The notes beneath the pieces were generated by a model, which had not been told where the DNA came from, did not search any database, and saw only the letters and a program-made list of their open reading frames with translations. The position numbers were made by a program, and so were the translations under genes. From the NCBI GenBank assembly GCA_964518135.1, contig CAZFEY010000031.1, positions 1-7,586 on the forward strand: 7,586 nt of DNA, written 5' to 3'. The DNA comes from 2-12-FULL-40-12 sp964518135 (GTDB taxonomy: Bacteria > Patescibacteriota > Minisyncoccia > Minisyncoccales > 2-12-FULL-40-12). Positions 1 through 5,453 of the stretch are shown piece after piece; position 1 is the stretch's first letter, and the number at the start of each line of letters is the position of its first letter.

Positions 1-650
1 AAATCTTAGACCATTTATGCGATGAATGTAATAGTCATTTCAAGGAAGTTTTAGAACTTCTTGAGGAGGTAGGTTTGCCTTACCGCCTGAATTCTTATTT
101 GGTGCGCGGCTTAGATTATTATACAAAGACAGTATTCGAAATTTTTACCGAAACCATTACAAAAAACAAAGATCAAGAAGGAGAACAAGGAGACGAAAGT
201 AGAAAGAGCTTGGCTTTGGGAGGGGGAGGTAGATACGACGCATTGGCGAAATTAATCGGCAAAAAGGATGTGCCGGCTGTCGGTGGGGCTTTAGGCGTTG
301 AAAGAATAATTCAGGCAATGAAGGCGATTCCGGTAAAATTCCCCGCAGAACCAAATCCTCACGTTTTTTTGGCGCAGCTGGGGTCGTTAGCAAAAAGGAA
401 AAGCTTAAAACTTTTTGAAGATTTTCGAAAAGAAAGAATTTTAATAGCCGAATCTTTCGGCAGAGATTCCTTGAAATTCCAATTAAACAAGGCCAATAAA
501 TTAGGGGCGAGATATGTTTTGATTATAGGGCAGAAAGAAGCTCTTGAGGGAATGGTGATAGTAAAAGACATGGAGTCTGGCAAGCAAGATAATGTAAAAA
601 TAGAGAAAGTGGTCAGTGAAATTAAAAGGAAATTAAAACGACACAAATAA
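1..650 (+). CDS. hisS: Histidyl-tRNA synthetase, C-terminal part (5' end outside window)
   Basis: Class II aminoacyl-tRNA synthetase that charges tRNA-His with histidine in the cytoplasm. The gene is cut by the left edge; the frame is open from base 3, giving 215 visible residues ending at a TAA. Visible residue 25 is a TTG-coded Leu inside conserved sequence, so it is not a start. The histidine-binding signature LVRGLDYYTKTVFEI is at visible residues 33-47. The glycine-rich GGGGRYDAL is at 73-81, and class II motif 3 (GGALGVERI, with its conserved Arg) at 94-102. A HisRS-type anticodon-binding domain covers about 119-213. Between the histidine signature and GGGGRYD lies a charged, Glu/Lys/Asp-rich loop of about 20 residues, longer than in E. 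coli HisRS. The next gene starts 9 nt downstream. Identification is firm; only the N-terminal half is missing. Confidence 0.96.
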   Translation, partial: ILDHLCDECNSHFKEVLELLEEVGLPYRLNSYLVRGLDYYTKTVFEIFTETITKNKDQEGEQGDESRKSLALGGGGRYDALAKLIGKKDVPAVGGALGVERIIQAMKAIPVKFPAEPNPHVFLAQLGSLAKRKSLKLFEDFRKERILIAESFGRDSLKFQLNKANKLGARYVLIIGQKEALEGMVIVKDMESGKQDNVKIEKVVSEIKRKLKRHK

Positions 651-659
651 GAAATTGAT

Positions 660-1007
660 ATGAGCGAGGAAGGATGTATTTTTTGCAAGATTGTTAAAAA
701 CGAATTGCCGTCCAGTTTGGTTTACGACAATCAAGACGTTTTAGGGTTTAACAACATTAGACCAGAAGCATTAACGCATTTAATTTTCATTCCCAAAAGA
801 CATATTGAATGGAAAGATGAATTTAGTAATGACGATTTAATGCTGATAGGAAGAATTATCGCAACGGCTAAAAAGGTCGCAAAAGAGAAAGAAATTTTTG
901 AAGCTTGTAAGTTAATTTTTAACATTGGGAAAACCGGACATATTCCGCATATCCATTTACACTTGTTGGGCGGATGGAAAGGAGAAATTCCAATGAATAA
1001 TATTTAA
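660..1007 (+). CDS. HIT-family (HINT-like) nucleotide hydrolase/phosphoramidase
   Basis: A 115-residue histidine-triad protein, the usual size of HINT/PKCI-type enzymes, which hydrolyse purine nucleoside phosphoramidates and related nucleotide conjugates. The N-terminus has a CIFCK motif (Cys6, Cys9), the Cys pair of the family's zinc site, with THLIFIPKRHI at 39-49 as the usual second element. The histidine triad H-x-H-x-H-x-x is at residues 97-103 (HIHLHLL) followed by GG; by family analogy the middle His (99) is the nucleophile. The protein ends 12 residues after the triad. ATG 660 is chosen because CxxC normally lies within the first ten residues. No Shine-Dalgarno sequence is visible upstream. 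It sits 9 nt after hisS and 2 nt before rpsU. The physiological substrate cannot be told from sequence. Confidence 0.93.
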   Translation: MSEEGCIFCKIVKNELPSSLVYDNQDVLGFNNIRPEALTHLIFIPKRHIEWKDEFSNDDLMLIGRIIATAKKVAKEKEIFEACKLIFNIGKTGHIPHIHLHLLGGWKGEIPMNNI

Positions 1008-1009
1008 AA

Positions 1010-1240
1010 ATGGTAGAAGTAAAAAAGAAAGACAAAGAAACGGTTCAATCGCTTCTTTACCGTTTTACCCGTAGCGTGCAAAAGAGTGGAATTCTGACAC
1101 GCGCTAAAAAATCCAGATTTAAAGAAAGGCCAAAATCCCGAACTATGCAGAAAAAAGCCGCTTTGAGGCGAGAAGAAAAAAGAGAACAGTACAAAACGCT
1201 GAAGAAAATGGGTAAAATTAAGTCGCGACCTAGAAGGTAA
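1010..1240 (+). CDS. rpsU: Small ribosomal subunit protein bS21
   Basis: A 76-residue, very basic protein matching bacterial S21, which binds the 30S platform near the 16S rRNA 3' end and takes part in initiation. The core reads like the family: a short beta start (MVEVKKKDKE), then LLYRFTRSVQKSGIL at residues 15-29 (compare the RRFKRSCEKAGVL region of E. coli S21), then RAKKSRFKERP. The C-terminal half is Lys/Arg-rich, with a tail ending KSRPRR and one Tyr at residue 61. Length is close to the 71 residues of E. coli S21. The start lies 2 nt after the HIT stop and 1 nt separates its TAA from the next ATG, so translation is probably coupled. The sequence before the ATG is A/T only, with no Shine-Dalgarno. 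The neighbouring yqeY and ybeY recall the rpsU-yqeY-phoH-ybeY order of other bacteria. Confidence 0.93.
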   Translation: MVEVKKKDKETVQSLLYRFTRSVQKSGILTRAKKSRFKERPKSRTMQKKAALRREEKREQYKTLKKMGKIKSRPRR

Positions 1241-1241
1241 A

Positions 1242-1733
1242 ATGAGTCTTTTTGAACAAATCAAAGAGGATTTAAACAAAGCCGTAAAGGAAAGAAAAGA
1301 AACGGAGTCTTTGGTATTGCGTCAGCTTTTAGCTTCCGTTTTAAATAAGGAGAAAGAAAAAAGATATAAACTTGGCAGGGAAGGTATTGATGGAAAAGAT
1401 CTTGATGATAAAAGCCATCTATCAGAGGAAGAACTATTAGAGGTCGTTGGTTATGAAGCCAAAAAGAGGAGAGAGTCTATCGTGGAATTCGGAAAAGGAA
1501 AGAGAGACGATTTGGTTGCTAAAGAGAAATCAGAGTTGGAGATATTAGAAAAATATCTACCCGCCCAACTAGGCAAAGAAGAGATAAAATCTATAGCAAA
1601 GGAAGTTATTGCGAAAGTGGGAGCTGAAAACCAAAAAGATATTGGAAAAGTCATGGCAGGGCTTATGCCGAAATTGAAAGGCCAGGCTGACGGTACTTTA
1701 GTCGGTCGCGTAGTCAGAGAGCTACTTTCTTAA
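1242..1733 (+). CDS. yqeY: GatB/YqeY domain protein
   Basis: A 163-residue, largely helical protein of the YqeY family, which is related to the C-terminal tRNA-contacting domain of GatB/GatE amidotransferase subunits. Its own biochemical role is not established. Family features are clear: an N-terminal LFEQIKEDLNKAVK helix, LRQLLASVLNKEKEKR at 26-41, then YEAKKRRESI near residue 71, a KSELEILEKYLPAQL block near 96-110, DIGKVMAGLMPKLKGQADG near 133-151, and a C-terminal VGRVVRELLS. The length is normal (about 150). This is the only start in the window with a plausible Shine-Dalgarno, AGAAGG at 1232-1237, 4 nt from the ATG; it lies inside the last codons of rpsU, so it may be coincidental. The gene sits 1 nt after rpsU. 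Linkage to rpsU is widely conserved, which supports the call. Confidence 0.93.
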   Translation: MSLFEQIKEDLNKAVKERKETESLVLRQLLASVLNKEKEKRYKLGREGIDGKDLDDKSHLSEEELLEVVGYEAKKRRESIVEFGKGKRDDLVAKEKSELEILEKYLPAQLGKEEIKSIAKEVIAKVGAENQKDIGKVMAGLMPKLKGQADGTLVGRVVRELLS

Positions 1734-1753
1734 AAAACTGTAGTATCTGAAAC

Positions 1754-2149
1754 ATGATAGAAATAAAGGACGTTGCAAATAGCCAGCTCAGCAAAAGATT
1801 TTTGGAGAAAGTAGCACAGAAAGTGCTTCAGGGAGAGAAAGAAAAATTAGATATATCAATAGTTTTATTAAAGCAATCAGAGATTAGGACTATCAACAGA
1901 AAATACAGAAAAAAAGACGTGCCAACTGACGTGCTCTCATTCCGTTACGATAACGCCGGAGAAATAGCCCTTTGCCCTTTTATTATAAGAAAATACGCAA
2001 AGAAGCTAAAAATTACATTCAAGGAGAATTTATCTTTAGTGCTGATTCATGGCATATTGCACCTGGTTGGGTATGATCATGAAAAATCCATCAAAGAAGC
2101 TAAAAGAATGGAGATTAAACAAAATTATTATTTAAATAAGCTAACGTAA
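1754..2149 (+). CDS. ybeY: Endoribonuclease YbeY (16S rRNA maturation)
   Basis: A zinc-dependent single-strand endoribonuclease of the UPF0054 family, involved in 16S rRNA 3'-end maturation and ribosome quality control. The 131-residue product has the diagnostic H-x3-H-x5-H zinc motif at 99-109 (HGILHLVGYDH) and the conserved block YRKKDVPTDVLSF at 51-63, including the Arg (52) corresponding to the important Arg of E. coli YbeY. The loop between LSF and GEI is short, and the whole protein is smaller than E. coli YbeY (155 residues), but no key residue is missing. The gap from yqeY is 20 nt, the longest inside the cluster, with no Shine-Dalgarno. The phoH gene often found just before ybeY is absent here. 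Its position directly before ftsA links rRNA maturation and division genes in one transcript. Confidence 0.95.
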   Translation: MIEIKDVANSQLSKRFLEKVAQKVLQGEKEKLDISIVLLKQSEIRTINRKYRKKDVPTDVLSFRYDNAGEIALCPFIIRKYAKKLKITFKENLSLVLIHGILHLVGYDHEKSIKEAKRMEIKQNYYLNKLT

Positions 2150-2159
2150 TCAACATTAC

Positions 2160-3368
2160 ATGGCCAAAAAGCGCATATTTGCCGGGTTAGATATAGGCGG
2201 TAATGGGGTAAAAATGATAATTATCCAGCAAGCTGGTGAGAATGATAATTTTCAGATTATTGCTCATTGCCAAGAATCTTGTTCTGGTTTGCGCCGAGGG
2301 GTTGTTATAAATATTCAAGAAGTATCAGAGGCGATTATGTCGTGTGTGAAACAATCCGAAGGGCAGTTGAGTAGAAAAATAAGGAGCGTGAGTGTAAATA
2401 TTAATGGCAGCCACATATTTTTAACGGCTTCGCACGGATTAGTTTCGGTATCTCGGGCCGATAGAAAAATTTCTCAAGAAGACATAAATAGAGTAATGCA
2501 CGCTGCAGAGGTTTTCCAATTACCCTTAAATAAGGAAGTTCTAGATATTTTCCCAAAAGAGTTTATTGTTGACGGCGAAAAAGATATTAAAGATCCTCTT
2601 GGTATGGAAGGTGTAAGATTAGAGGCAAATGTTTTGGCATTGGGGTGTTTAACGCCATACGTCAAAAATTTGACAGAAGCAGTTTCGGAAGCAGGCCTTC
2701 AGGCAGATAATATTGTTGCAAGTCCGATAGCGGCAGCCAGAGCAGTATTAACGCAACGAGAGAGAGAGTTGGGAGTGGCCGTTTTGGATATAGGTTCTTC
2801 GACTACAGGACTGGCCGTATTTGAAGAAGAAAACTTAGTCCATGCGGCAGTTTTACCCTTAGGCTCCTTCAATATTACAAAAGATATAGCTATTGTTTTA
2901 AGGATTGATATTGATACCGCTGAAAGAATCAAGATCGAGCACGGTTCTTGTATTTGGAAAGGATCTAAAAAGAAAGAAAAAACGAAAAAAGAGTCATTAT
3001 TGGAAGGACAACCGATATCTAAAAAGAACTTGGTGGATATCATCGAGGCGAGAGTTTCAGAGATTTTTGAGCAAACAAACAAAGAGCTTAAAAAAGTTTC
3101 GCGGCATGGATTATTACCTGCTGGAATTGTTTTAACTGGCGGTGGGGCAAAATTACCAAAGATTATCGATCTAGCGAGAAGAGAGTTAAAGGTGCCTTGT
3201 CGTATTGGTTTACCAAAAGGTTTCCTGCCGCCCCAAGAAGATCCTTCGTTGGTAACTGCTTGCGGCTTGGCCCTTTACGGGTTTGATATGGAGAATATCT
3301 CTTCTTTAACTGGGCATAATAACTTATTTAACAAAGCAAAGAAACTATTTAACGTTTTTATTCCATAA
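2160..3368 (+). CDS. ftsA: Cell division protein FtsA
   Basis: Actin-like ATPase that tethers FtsZ polymers to the cytoplasmic membrane and recruits later divisome proteins. The product has 402 residues, near normal length. In order: phosphate-1 motif FAGLDIGGNGVK at 7-18; the FtsA-specific SHS2/1C subdomain at about 84-165; phosphate-2 motif VLDIGSSTTGLAVF at 208-221; a Lys-rich loop at 268-278; the helix IIEARVSEIFEQ at 294-305; adenosine motif GIVLTGGGAKLP at 322-333. The final residues (about 388-402, NLFNKAKKLFNVFIP) form a short amphipathic segment that fits the membrane-targeting sequence of FtsA, so the anchor appears intact. TTG rather than TTD in phosphate 2 also occurs in Thermotoga FtsA as I recall, so I do not treat it as a defect. 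It begins 10 nt after ybeY and ends 6 nt before ftsZ. No Shine-Dalgarno. Confidence 0.96.
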   Translation: MAKKRIFAGLDIGGNGVKMIIIQQAGENDNFQIIAHCQESCSGLRRGVVINIQEVSEAIMSCVKQSEGQLSRKIRSVSVNINGSHIFLTASHGLVSVSRADRKISQEDINRVMHAAEVFQLPLNKEVLDIFPKEFIVDGEKDIKDPLGMEGVRLEANVLALGCLTPYVKNLTEAVSEAGLQADNIVASPIAAARAVLTQRERELGVAVLDIGSSTTGLAVFEEENLVHAAVLPLGSFNITKDIAIVLRIDIDTAERIKIEHGSCIWKGSKKKEKTKKESLLEGQPISKKNLVDIIEARVSEIFEQTNKELKKVSRHGLLPAGIVLTGGGAKLPKIIDLARRELKVPCRIGLPKGFLPPQEDPSLVTACGLALYGFDMENISSLTGHNNLFNKAKKLFNVFIP

Positions 3369-3374
3369 CAAAAA

Positions 3375-4304
3375 ATGAAAAACGTAACTAGAATAAAAGT
3401 TGTTGGTGTTGGAGGATCAGGATGTAATACGGTTTCTCGCATGGCAAAGAGTAGGATCAGGGGAGTGGAATTAGTGGCGATTAATACTGATAACCAAGAT
3501 CTTAAAAAGGCAAACGCCGATTATCATATTAGAATAGGTAGAAATTTAACCAGAGGATTGGGTGCCGGTATGAATCCGGAAATTGGCAGAAAATCTGCCG
3601 AAGAACAGAGAGAAGAGATATCAAAATTATTAAAGGGCTCTGATATGGTTTTTGTCGCCTGTGGATTGGGTGGCGGTACGGGGTCTGGGGCGGCTCCTAT
3701 TGTGGCCGAAATCGCAAAGAAAGCAGGAGCTCTCACGGTGGGAGTTGTTACTAAACCTTTTTCTTTCGAGGGCGTTTCAAGAACTCGAATCGCAGAAAAT
3801 AGTCACCGCTTACTCAAAAAGAAGGTGGATGCCCTTTTGGCTATTCAGAACGACAAATTGTTATCAATTGTTGAACCGAACACTACGGTGGTTAACGCTT
3901 TTTCTGTTTGTGACGACATATTAAGACAGGCCGTGCAGGGTATTTCTGATTTAATTTTGTTACCAGGTATTATCAATGTAGACTTCGCCAACGTTAAAAC
4001 CATAATGAAAGATTCTGGTTCTGCTCTTTTTGGCGTAGGATATGCCAAGGGGGAAAATAGGGCCCAGAAAGCAGCAATATCTGCTATTCGTTCTCCCTTG
4101 CTAGATGTTTCTCCGAAAGGGGCTAAGGGTGTTTTGTTTAATATTTCGGGAGGCAAAGATATGTCCTTGGCGGAAATTGATGAAATTTCTAGAATAATTA
4201 CCGGAGAAATATCTCCCGATGCAAGAATTGTTTTTGGTGCTGTTTATGATGATAAGTTAAAAAAAGGAGAAATTAAGGTAACGGTTATCGCTACCGGGTT
4301 TTAA
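3375..4304 (+). CDS. ftsZ: Cell division GTPase FtsZ, core only (no C-terminal tail), T7-loop Asn variant
   Basis: Tubulin-like GTPase that polymerises into the division ring. The 309-residue product starts almost at the core: T1 loop VGVGGSGCNTV at 10-20, LTRGLGAGMNPEIGRK at 58-73, tubulin signature GGGTGSG at 99-105, TKPFSFEG at 126-133, NDKLLS at 159-164, and AVQGISDLI at 186-194. Two oddities stand out. First, the T7 synergy loop reads NVDFANV at 201-207, with Asn206 (codon AAC at 3990-3992) where the family has the catalytic Asp (E. coli D212). Second, the protein ends at VTVIATGF, exactly where the globular core ends, so the disordered linker and the C-terminal conserved peptide that binds FtsA/ZipA/SepF are absent (E. 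coli FtsZ has 383 residues). Neither downstream frame encodes a recognisable tail. It starts 6 nt after ftsA. It could be the only FtsZ of a reduced genome or a specialised paralogue. Confidence 0.95.
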   Translation: MKNVTRIKVVGVGGSGCNTVSRMAKSRIRGVELVAINTDNQDLKKANADYHIRIGRNLTRGLGAGMNPEIGRKSAEEQREEISKLLKGSDMVFVACGLGGGTGSGAAPIVAEIAKKAGALTVGVVTKPFSFEGVSRTRIAENSHRLLKKKVDALLAIQNDKLLSIVEPNTTVVNAFSVCDDILRQAVQGISDLILLPGIINVDFANVKTIMKDSGSALFGVGYAKGENRAQKAAISAIRSPLLDVSPKGAKGVLFNISGGKDMSLAEIDEISRIITGEISPDARIVFGAVYDDKLKKGEIKVTVIATGF

Positions 4305-4317
4305 TTATTGTTTCGGT

Positions 4318-4947
4318 ATGAATAACGAATTATTAAATTTCATAAGAGAATCACTTGGTAGGGGCTTGTCCAGGGGAAAAATCAGTGATGTTCTCTTGAA
4401 GGCCGGATGGAAAGAGCAAGAGATAAAAGACGGATTGACGTTATTTGCCGATATTGATTTTCCGCTGGCCGTACCAAGGCCTAAGCCATACTTACCGGCG
4501 AGAGAGGCTTTCTTGTATCTTGTTTCTTTTGTTGCTTTATATATCGCGGCCATTAATTTTGGTTTGCTTTTGTTTGATTTTATTGACCGCGCTTTTCCAA
4601 ATCCGCTCGTTGAGCCATGGCATTATGACAGTTCGAGATTGCCATTTTCGTTGGCGGCCGTAATCATCACTTTTCCACTATATCTATCCATAATGCGCTA
4701 TTTGAAGACAGGCGAAATACACGATCCCGAACAACAGGAATCCAAAGTAAAAAAATGGTTAAGTTACATCAATTTAGTTGTTGTTGCCGTTGTTATCATA
4801 GTGGATCTGGTCATGGTGTTAAAAAACTTACTTGGCGGGGAGTTAACAATAAGGTTCATCTTGCAAGCCGGCAGTATCTTATATATAGCTGGAAGTATCT
4901 TTTGGTATTACTTGTGGGACCTCCAAAGACTAGAAAGAAAAATTTAA
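4318..4947 (+). CDS. DUF5671 family membrane protein
   Basis: A 209-residue integral membrane protein that I recognise as DUF5671-like, a family common in Patescibacteria with no known function. Residues 1-45 are a soluble helical module (GRGLSRGKISDVLLKAGWKE) resembling short UBA-like or helix-turn-helix bundles. A Pro-rich linker follows at 52-60, then the characteristic AREAFLYLVSFVALYI start of the membrane part. Predicted membrane helices are at about 65-89, 108-127, 149-170 and 178-200. The signature GGELTIRF is at 173-180 and YYLWDLQR at 197-204. ATG 4318 fits the family's usual N-terminus. It lies 13 nt after ftsZ without a Shine-Dalgarno, and 4 nt before the next membrane protein gene. 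Co-transcription with ftsA-ftsZ makes an envelope or division-related role possible, but that is inference. The reading frame is open upstream into the end of ftsZ (see findings). Confidence 0.87.
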   Translation: MNNELLNFIRESLGRGLSRGKISDVLLKAGWKEQEIKDGLTLFADIDFPLAVPRPKPYLPAREAFLYLVSFVALYIAAINFGLLLFDFIDRAFPNPLVEPWHYDSSRLPFSLAAVIITFPLYLSIMRYLKTGEIHDPEQQESKVKKWLSYINLVVVAVVIIVDLVMVLKNLLGGELTIRFILQAGSILYIAGSIFWYYLWDLQRLERKI

Positions 4948-4951
4948 AATT

Positions 4952-5383
4952 ATGCCAATATCTTTAAAAATATTTTTAAGGTTTGTAGTGATAAGTATCA
5001 TAGCGGCGGTTATTTATGGTTTATTTTTGATTGGCAGTCCGGCAAAACAACGTCAGATAAAATTTGATCAGCAGAGGATTTCTGATCTACAGACAATTTC
5101 ATCTGCGGTCAATTTTTATCAGGATCGCAAAAAGCGCCTTCCCGAAGCTTTAGACTTATTACTATTCGAAGATTATTACATCCCCTCTTTAAAGGATCCG
5201 GCAACGGGTATTCCTTATGAATACCGCATAATAAACGATAAGCAGTATGAACTATGTGCCAATTTCGATACCGCATCTTCTGAATACTCCAATGAGTCAT
5301 ATCCAAAACCAGCATCCGAAGAAAAATGGAATCATGGCGAAGGGAGAAGATGTTTTCTTAGAGAGACATACCCGCTCAAATAA
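4952..5383 (+). CDS. Uncharacterised single-TM protein, pseudopilin-like layout
   Basis: A 143-residue protein with a short basic N-terminus, one hydrophobic helix at about 7-27, and an extracytoplasmic domain. The helix runs into RISDLQTISSAVNFYQDRK (42-60) and a KDPATGIPYEY segment (81-91). That order (TM helix, amphipathic helix, then a D-P-x-T-G-x-P-Y-x-Y turn) recalls type II secretion/type IV pseudopilins. However, there is no G^[F/Y]xxxE prepilin peptidase site, so it is probably a membrane-anchored relative rather than a processed pilin. The C-terminus has a W-x-H-G-x-G-R-x-C-F motif at 126-135. Cys102 and Cys134 could form a disulfide outside the membrane. I recall similar proteins next to DUF5671 genes in Parcubacteria; no function is known to me. 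It starts 4 nt after the DUF5671 gene and is the last gene before the terminator. Confidence 0.78.
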   Translation: MPISLKIFLRFVVISIIAAVIYGLFLIGSPAKQRQIKFDQQRISDLQTISSAVNFYQDRKKRLPEALDLLLFEDYYIPSLKDPATGIPYEYRIINDKQYELCANFDTASSEYSNESYPKPASEEKWNHGEGRRCFLRETYPLK

Positions 5384-5403
5384 AAAATGTTGCAGTCGAC
5401 CAT

Positions 5404-5430
5404 GGGGCTTTAAGCCCCTTTTTCTTTTTT
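5404..5430 (+). terminator. Rho-independent terminator closing the hisS-ftsZ cluster
   Basis: Stem GGGGCT (5404-5409) pairs with AGCCCC (5413-5418) around a TTA loop. A T tract follows at 5419-5430, interrupted by a single C at 5424. It begins 20 nt after the TAA of the 143-residue protein. No T tract lies on the opposite side for the reverse strand, so it acts on + strand transcription only. Confidence 0.92.
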
Positions 5431-5439
5431 AGTCGTATC

Positions 5440-5447
5440 TATAAAAT
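5440..5447 (+). promoter_or_regulatory. Candidate -10 element for comEC
   Basis: TATAAAAT lies 6-8 nt before the comEC ATG and just after the terminator. It can be read as TATAAA (5440-5445) or TAAAAT (5442-5447), each 5 of 6 to TATAAT. There is no TG extension and no recognisable -35 at 16-18 nt. If used, transcription would begin within a few bases of the ATG at 5454, giving a leaderless or nearly leaderless mRNA. Support is mainly positional: a gene after a terminator needs a promoter, and little space is available. Confidence 0.4.
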
Positions 5448-5453
5448 ATCTTA

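Larger units (their letters stand above)
1..5430 (+). other. Putative transcription unit: hisS through the 143-residue membrane protein gene
   Basis: Nine co-directional genes follow one another with gaps of 9, 2, 1, 20, 10, 6, 13 and 4 nt. No convincing internal promoter or terminator is visible, and a strong intrinsic terminator closes the run at 5404-5430. The promoter must lie upstream of the window or inside hisS. Joint transcription is inferred from spacing only; long operons of this kind can still contain internal promoters. Confidence 0.6.

Noticed and set aside
975..1003. TGGAAA and TAATAT, 17 nt apart, as a promoter for rpsU just before its ATG
   Set aside because: Both hexamers match the consensus at only 4 of 6 positions and lie inside the HIT gene; spacing alone is not enough support.
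1741..1746. TAGTAT 7 nt before the ybeY start as an internal leaderless promoter
   Set aside because: Only 4 of 6 matches to TATAAT, no -35 at a sensible distance, and such hexamers are common by chance in A/T-rich sequence.
2784..2825. FtsA phosphate-2 motif reading STTGLAVF instead of the E. coli-like GTMDIAV
   Set aside because: As I recall, a TGL form is present in Thermotoga FtsA, so this is ordinary family variation rather than a lost active site.
2699..3082. Minus-strand open frame of 127 codons opposite ftsA, and similar minus-strand frames elsewhere
   Set aside because: They lie antisense to clear genes, have no recognisable domains and no promoter; they arise from the codon pattern of the sense strand.
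2905..3135. Open frame of 76 codons on the + strand inside ftsA
   Set aside because: It overlaps conserved FtsA sequence in another frame, shows low-complexity Lys-rich translation and resembles no protein; it is a shadow.
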